From positions 1-33,789 of the forward strand of contig CALXUQ010000016.1 of assembly GCA_944391725.1 (NCBI GenBank): DNA of 33,789 nucleotides, written 5' to 3'. A model generated the notes under the pieces. The model worked only from the letters and a program-made list of their open reading frames with translations. It did not search any database and was not told the origin of the DNA. Below, piece after piece: positions 29,720 through 33,789 of the stretch. The position numbers and the translations under genes were made by a program. The first letter of the stretch is position 1. Each line of letters opens with the position of its first letter. This stretch comes from an uncultured Alphaproteobacteria bacterium (GTDB lineage Bacteria > Pseudomonadota > Alphaproteobacteria > RF32 > CAG-239).

Positions 29720-31075
29720 CTATTCTTTATTGGCCGCTTCTTTTTGTTTCATAAATTTCTCCAGCCAATGAATATTGTATTGACCATCAATAAATTCGGC
29801 TTGAGAAATAATTTCCTGATGCAGAGGAATAGTGGTTTTGACCCCTTCAATAACAAATTCCTCCAGCGCACGCCGCAAGCGCATCAGTGCCGCATTACGA
29901 GTTTTGCCATGTACGATTAGTTTGGCAATCATACTATCATAAAACGGCGGGATAGTGTATCCGGAATAAATCTCGGAATCCACACGAATACCCAGTCCGC
30001 CCGGAGCGTGCCATTCGGTAATTTTGCCCGGACAAGGCGCAAAAGTTTCCGGATCTTCGGCATTGATGCGGCATTCAATTGCATGACCGCTAAATTGAAT
30101 ATCATCTTGAGTGTACCCAAGGGTAGCGCCGCTGGCAATACGGATTTGCTCACGAACGATATCAATACCGCTGATAGCCTCGGTAATCGGGTGTTCCACC
30201 TGCAAACGAGTGTTCATCTCCAAGAAGTAAAATTTGCCGTCCTCATACATAAATTCGAGAGTGCCGGCATTGGTATAACCGATTTTTTCAATAGCCTTGC
30301 GGACAATCTCGCCGATTTCCTCACGTTGCTGTTGGTTCAGAGCCGGAGAAGGGCATTCCTCAATCACCTTTTGGTGGTTGCGCTGAATGGAGCAGTCGCG
30401 CTCGCCCAAATGCACCACATGACCATATTTATCGGCCAAAATCTGCATTTCGATGTGGCGGGGTTTTTGCAAATATTTTTCCATATAGACCACATCGCTT
30501 GGGAAAGCAGCTTTTGCTTCAGCCTTAGCCATGGTATAAGCTTCTTCGATTTCCTCATCGTTAAAAGCGGTTTTCATACCTTTACCGCCGCCGCCGTCTT
30601 TGGCTTTAATAATCACCGGATACCCGATTTTGTTAGCCCATTCTCTGGCGTGTTCCACGCTTTCGAGCGCCGGACTACCGGGGGTCACCGGCAAACCGGC
30701 TTCCATCGCAGCTTTTCTGGCCGTAATTTTATCGCCCATCAGGCGCATTTGCTCGGCAGTAGGGCCAATAAACGTAATCCCGTGAGCCTCCACCATCTCG
30801 GCAAAATCGGCATTTTCCGACAAAAAGCCAAATCCGGGGTGAATAGCGTCAGCACCGGTAATTAAGGCCGCCGAAATAATAGCCGACTTATTAAGATAAG
30901 ATTCGGAAGACTTCGCCGGTCCGATACACACCGCCTCATCGGCCAAACGCACGTGCATGGCATTAGCATCGGCCTCGGAGTGGACGGCAACGGTACGAAT
31001 ACCCATCTCGCGACAAGCCCGATGGATACGCAAAGCAACTTCACCACGATTGGCAATTAAAACTTTTTCAAACAT
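29720..31075 (-). CDS. accC: Biotin carboxylase subunit of acetyl-CoA carboxylase
   Basis: 451 aa ATP-grasp enzyme that carboxylates biotin on AccB with bicarbonate and ATP, the first step of fatty acid synthesis. The N-terminus FEKVLIANRGEVALRI is diagnostic. The glycine-rich ATP loop KDGGGGKGMK is near residue 160, and EMNTRLQVEHPITEAISGID carries the catalytic Glu/Arg region. The length matches bacterial AccC (about 450). It lies 27 nt downstream of accB on the same strand and is followed by a terminator. Confidence 0.97.
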   Translation of the reverse strand: MFEKVLIANRGEVALRIHRACREMGIRTVAVHSEADANAMHVRLADEAVCIGPAKSSESYLNKSAIISAALITGADAIHPGFGFLSENADFAEMVEAHGITFIGPTAEQMRLMGDKITARKAAMEAGLPVTPGSPALESVEHAREWANKIGYPVIIKAKDGGGGKGMKTAFNDEEIEEAYTMAKAEAKAAFPSDVVYMEKYLQKPRHIEMQILADKYGHVVHLGERDCSIQRNHQKVIEECPSPALNQQQREEIGEIVRKAIEKIGYTNAGTLEFMYEDGKFYFLEMNTRLQVEHPITEAISGIDIVREQIRIASGATLGYTQDDIQFSGHAIECRINAEDPETFAPCPGKITEWHAPGGLGIRVDSEIYSGYTIPPFYDSMIAKLIVHGKTRNAALMRLRRALEEFVIEGVKTTIPLHQEIISQAEFIDGQYNIHWLEKFMKQKEAANKE

Positions 31076-31102
31076 ATCGTAATCCTAAAAATTAGTCCCT
31101 GA

Positions 31103-31594
31103 TTACTCAATCACAATAAGAGGTTCGCCATATTCAACCGGATCACCGCTGGCCACCAAGATTTTAGTAACTTTTCCGGCACGATGAGCCTTAACGGGAT
31201 TAAAAGTTTTCATCGCCTCAATCAAGCAAACGGTATCCCCCTGAGCCACGCTGTCGCCGATTTTTACATAATCGGGGCTATTGGGGTCAGCAGAAAGATA
31301 CACCACGCCGACCATAGGCGACTTCACGGCACCCGGATGGTTGGAATAGTCATCATCTTGGCTGGCCGGAGCCGCAGGAGCTGCAGCCGGAGCCGGAATT
31401 TGAGCGGGCATTGGAGCCGGAGCCATTGGCGGAACCGGGGGCAGGGGCGCATAAGCCGGAGCGGCCGGACGTCCGGCATCACGAGTTAGGCAAATTCTGC
31501 AGCCTTCATCTTCATATTCGAGTTCGGTTAAGTGGTTTTTATCCAAGATTTCAGCAAGTTTACTGATAACTTTCGGATCCAAGGGGTTTGACAT
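31103..31594 (-). CDS. accB: Biotin carboxyl carrier protein of acetyl-CoA carboxylase
   Basis: 163 aa. The N-terminal helical segment (1-37) is followed by a Pro/Ala/Met-rich flexible linker (about 42-78) and a biotinyl domain (about 88-163). The biotin attachment site is K129 in EAMKTFN; Thr-Phe replaces the Met-Met of the E. coli motif but the Lys context is intact. SPMVGVVYLS is the start of the domain. It is the first gene of accB-accC. AGAAGG precedes the ATG. Confidence 0.95.
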   Translation of the reverse strand: MSNPLDPKVISKLAEILDKNHLTELEYEDEGCRICLTRDAGRPAAPAYAPLPPVPPMAPAPMPAQIPAPAAAPAAPASQDDDYSNHPGAVKSPMVGVVYLSADPNSPDYVKIGDSVAQGDTVCLIEAMKTFNPVKAHRAGKVTKILVASGDPVEYGEPLIVIE

Positions 31595-31686
31595 ACTACC
31601 TTCTCACTTTCTAAATTTAATATATTTAACTAACAAAACAGGATTTATGAATACCCCCAATTTTCATAAAAAACAACAAAAATATT

Positions 31687-31728
31687 CCATTTTTACATAT
31701 TTTTTGCACTAAAAAAGGTAAAAAATGG
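31687..31728. repeat. Imperfect inverted repeat in the flgE upstream region
   Basis: CCATTTTTAC (31687-31696) is complementary to GTAAAAAATGG (31718-31728) with one bulge, and the inner ATTTTTT / AAAAAA also pair. It lies about 100-145 nt upstream of the sigma-54 promoter, the distance at which enhancer sites often sit. It could equally be an AT-rich structure with no role. Confidence 0.4.
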
Positions 31729-31830
31729 GTAATTTTTAGCAATTTACAGAATCATAAAAATAGACTTTTGCTTCCAAAATAAGTTTCAATTTGTGGTATA
31801 AGCAGCCGTGTTATAAGTTCTTATCAAATT

Positions 31831-31846
31831 TGGCATATATTTTGCA
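31831..31846 (+). promoter_or_regulatory. Sigma-54 (RpoN) promoter of the hook gene
   Basis: TGGCATATATTTTGCA matches the -24/-12 consensus TGGCAC-N5-TTGCA in both boxes with exact spacing (GG to GC). Transcription would start near 31857, leaving a roughly 28-nt leader with GGAGAG before the ATG. Sigma-54 control of hook genes is known in Caulobacter. Confidence 0.85.
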
Positions 31847-31884
31847 TTTAAACACGCAAGGAAAAATTTTTTCGGAGAGTAACC

Positions 31885-33090
31885 ATGGCTCTAAGTATAT
31901 TCACTCCCTCTTGTACCGGCATGAGCGCCCAGTCTCAGGCTTTGGAAACTGTTTCAACCAACATTGCCAACTTGCGCACCACCGGCTATAAGGTCAGCGA
32001 AACCATGTTTTATACCTTGCTTGGCAGTCAGCCGATTGTCAAAGGCAACCAGTCGGGCTTGTCCTCGTCGCATACCGATATCGACGGGGTTGGCTACTAT
32101 AACCGCAATCTGATAGACACCCAAGGTGTGGTCACCTCCACCGGCAACAACTATGATGTGGCCATTAACGGTACCGGCAATGCCTTTTTTATGGTCAAAG
32201 ACGGTGAAGACGTATATTATACACGCGCCGGTGATTTTGAAACCCGAACGGTTGATGGCAAAACTTACCTCATCACCTCCGGCGGGCTTCGGGTTCAGGG
32301 CTTTCCGGCATTAGAAGACGGCGGCTTTGGCACCACTCCAGCCGACATCGAAATCATCAGTCCGGAAACCATTCCGCCCACCGCCACTACCGAAATGAGC
32401 ATCACCGCCAATGTTCCGGCCGATGAAACATCCAGCAGCTATGCTCTAACCGTATATGGCGAGCAATATGATGGCCGCACCATGAATATGAAGTTTGATA
32501 AAGTTGAAGGCCAAAACAACATTTGGGATGTTTCTTTTGTGATAGAAGACGGCACGGTTACTACCGCCGAGCCGGTTGAAGTACTCTTTGACGGCAATGG
32601 CCAGTTGGTCACCCCCAAAAACATTGATATAAATATAGCTTGGGAAGATGGCACCTCGCAAACCGTTAACATTGATATCAGCAATATGACCCAATATGCC
32701 GGCGACAACGAGCTCACCAACGTAACCCAAGACGGTATGCAAAGCGGCCGCTTTAGCAAGAGCTGGATTGATGAAAACGGGGTAGTGCAGGCAGTATATA
32801 GCAATGGCAAAACCTTTAACAATGCCAAATTGACTTTAGTTGGCTTTACCGCGCCCAACAATCTCTATCCGGTTTCCGGCACATTGTTTGAGGCCTATCC
32901 CGATGCCGGCGAAAGCACCTATCTTGAAACCTCCGGGCTGATACAATCGCAAGCTTTGGAATCTTCTACCGCCAATGTTGAAGAAGAGTTCAGCACCATG
33001 ATGATTGTGCAACGAGCATATTCGTTGAACGCTACTGCCTTTACCACCAGCGATGAAATGCTCCAAGAGCTGGTCAACTTAAAAACGTAA
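31885..33090 (+). CDS. flgE: Flagellar hook protein FlgE
   Basis: 401 aa. It forms the flexible hook that joins basal body and filament. The N-terminal rod/hook motif is present (ALETVSTNIANLRTTGYKVS, a form of the SNNIANANTTGFK block), as is the C-terminal coiled-coil end (EEEFSTMMIVQRAYSLNATA, then TSDEMLQELVNLKT). The middle is Thr/Gly/Asp-rich beta structure. GVGYYNRNLIDTQGVV and AINGTGNAFFMV are further FlgE-type blocks. The length fits hook rather than rod proteins. It is read from a sigma-54 promoter at 31831 with GGAGAG before the ATG. Confidence 0.93.
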   Translation: MALSIFTPSCTGMSAQSQALETVSTNIANLRTTGYKVSETMFYTLLGSQPIVKGNQSGLSSSHTDIDGVGYYNRNLIDTQGVVTSTGNNYDVAINGTGNAFFMVKDGEDVYYTRAGDFETRTVDGKTYLITSGGLRVQGFPALEDGGFGTTPADIEIISPETIPPTATTEMSITANVPADETSSSYALTVYGEQYDGRTMNMKFDKVEGQNNIWDVSFVIEDGTVTTAEPVEVLFDGNGQLVTPKNIDINIAWEDGTSQTVNIDISNMTQYAGDNELTNVTQDGMQSGRFSKSWIDENGVVQAVYSNGKTFNNAKLTLVGFTAPNNLYPVSGTLFEAYPDAGESTYLETSGLIQSQALESSTANVEEEFSTMMIVQRAYSLNATAFTTSDEMLQELVNLKT

Positions 33091-33105
33091 TTCCGAATAT
33101 CTGTA

Positions 33106-33134
33106 TTGACAAAATTATGCTTTTTGTGTATATT
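33106..33134 (+). promoter_or_regulatory. Sigma-70-type promoter for the right-edge gene
   Basis: TTGACA (33106-33111), 17-nt spacer, TATATT (33129-33134). This is the closest match to the vegetative consensus in the window. It begins 16 nt after the flgE stop, so the next gene is not dependent on the flgE transcript. Confidence 0.75.
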
Positions 33135-33160
33135 TTGACATAAAGGTGGAGAACGCATTT

Positions 33161-33789
33161 ATGACAGAATTACAACAACGGCCGGAATATACGCAAGTTT
33201 TGGTTTCCATTTCCAAATTGTTATCGGAATATTTTGCAGCCAACAACATTAGCAACGAGTCGCAAGCCAAATATTCAACCGAGCGCGAAGTCATCGCCGG
33301 TTTTTATCCTATGTTGAAAGCCTATGCTACTGAGTTGGAGCTGTTTTATAATCTCAAAACCGAACCACTTGAAATTTCTGACCGAGCCGAAGCTGCCTAT
33401 TGGTTAGCAGATGAGCTTAGCGGCCGCATTGCCGAAAATCCCCAACTCCAAAATGTCGGCAGTCTTAGAGAATTTGATGTTTACAACTCCACTAAGCCGC
33501 TTCAAGCCGCGTTTAATTGGGGCGAGGGCTTATCTTCTGCCGAAGATCGCAGCCGTTTTTTTAGCTGGGCATTGTTTTTGTGCCATATAACCGATTCTTG
33601 TTTGGATACTCTGGCCAATCAATGCAAAAAAGACATTTATTACCAAATTGAGAGCCGCGACATCGGTAGAGCTCTGGCATTTTCGTTTAGCAATAAGCAA
33701 AATTTGGATGACAACATTGACAAGCTCAATGACATTTTGTATGACAGCTGCATTTATTATGCCGAGAATGGAGATGTTCCCAGTCGCGA
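33161..33789 (+). CDS. Unrecognised protein, cut by the window edge
   Basis: At least 209 residues with no stop before the window ends. The ATG has GGTGGAG upstream and a strong sigma-70-type promoter. The protein begins MTELQQRPEYTQVLVSISKL and appears helical and soluble, with acidic, Tyr/Trp-bearing helices (YWLADELSGRIAENPQ; RFFSWALFLCHITDSC). No family recognised; it has its own promoter and so need not be a flagellar gene. Confidence 0.7.
   Translation, partial: MTELQQRPEYTQVLVSISKLLSEYFAANNISNESQAKYSTEREVIAGFYPMLKAYATELELFYNLKTEPLEISDRAEAAYWLADELSGRIAENPQLQNVGSLREFDVYNSTKPLQAAFNWGEGLSSAEDRSRFFSWALFLCHITDSCLDTLANQCKKDIYYQIESRDIGRALAFSFSNKQNLDDNIDKLNDILYDSCIYYAENGDVPSR

Noticed and set aside
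1-33789. tRNA genes, rRNA, insertion sequences or prophage.
   Set aside because: No T-loop plus acceptor patterns, transposase or integrase motifs, or terminal inverted repeats with target duplications were seen.

Overview
The window looks like chromosome of an anaerobic or microaerobic, flagellated, low-to-moderate GC Alphaproteobacterium, probably host- or gut-associated. FlbT, a FlbT-associated flagellin and a textbook sigma-54 promoter in front of a hook-type gene point to Alphaproteobacteria. The [FeFe]-hydrogenase maturases HydF and HydG point to fermentative or anaerobic life. The long IleRS has the eukaryote-like KLSKR signature also found in Rickettsia-type alphas. The lineage is inferred, since no rRNA is present.

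Layout. 1-5185 (minus) is a compact Bat operon: DUF4381 protein, BatA, a BatB/BatC fusion and BatD, joined by ATGA or TAATG overlaps. 5308-6404 (minus) is an ATGA-coupled pair of unrecognised genes. 6579-7835 is tyrS, divergent from anmK (7927-9036), followed by a small membrane protein. 9352-10152 is the one long non-coding stretch; it holds a probable structured RNA with its own promoter and strong terminator, then a structured ileS leader. 10153-14751 carries ileS, an acidic coiled-coil protein and a small ORF behind a perfect inverted repeat. 14816-16087 is a secreted Cys/Ser-rich protein. 16333-18277 holds flagellin and flbT. 18403-20645 is a small helical protein plus a Uup-like ABC-F ATPase. 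20649-22110 (minus) is a HAD-like protein lacking its nucleophile and a membrane-anchored partner. 22234-24877 (minus) is hydF-hydG. 24970-26199 is a second Cys/Ser-rich paralog, followed by tcdA-tatD (minus), alr (plus), a third Cys-rich secreted protein, accB-accC (minus), a sigma-54-driven hook gene and an incomplete gene at the right edge.

The most novel material is (i) a family of at least three secreted cysteine-rich proteins, two of which share nearly the same Cys-rich domains but carry independently expanded Ser/Asn linkers, (SSN)n versus (SSSSSN)n, and different C-terminal ends; (ii) the candidate structured RNA at about 9482-9928, with a GCGTGC motif in three places; and (iii) proteins with altered catalytic motifs: a HAD protein without its aspartate nucleophile and a BatB domain with Asn in place of the first MIDAS Asp. 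Genes are mostly separated by recognisable intrinsic terminators. No tRNA, rRNA, insertion sequence or CRISPR array was seen.
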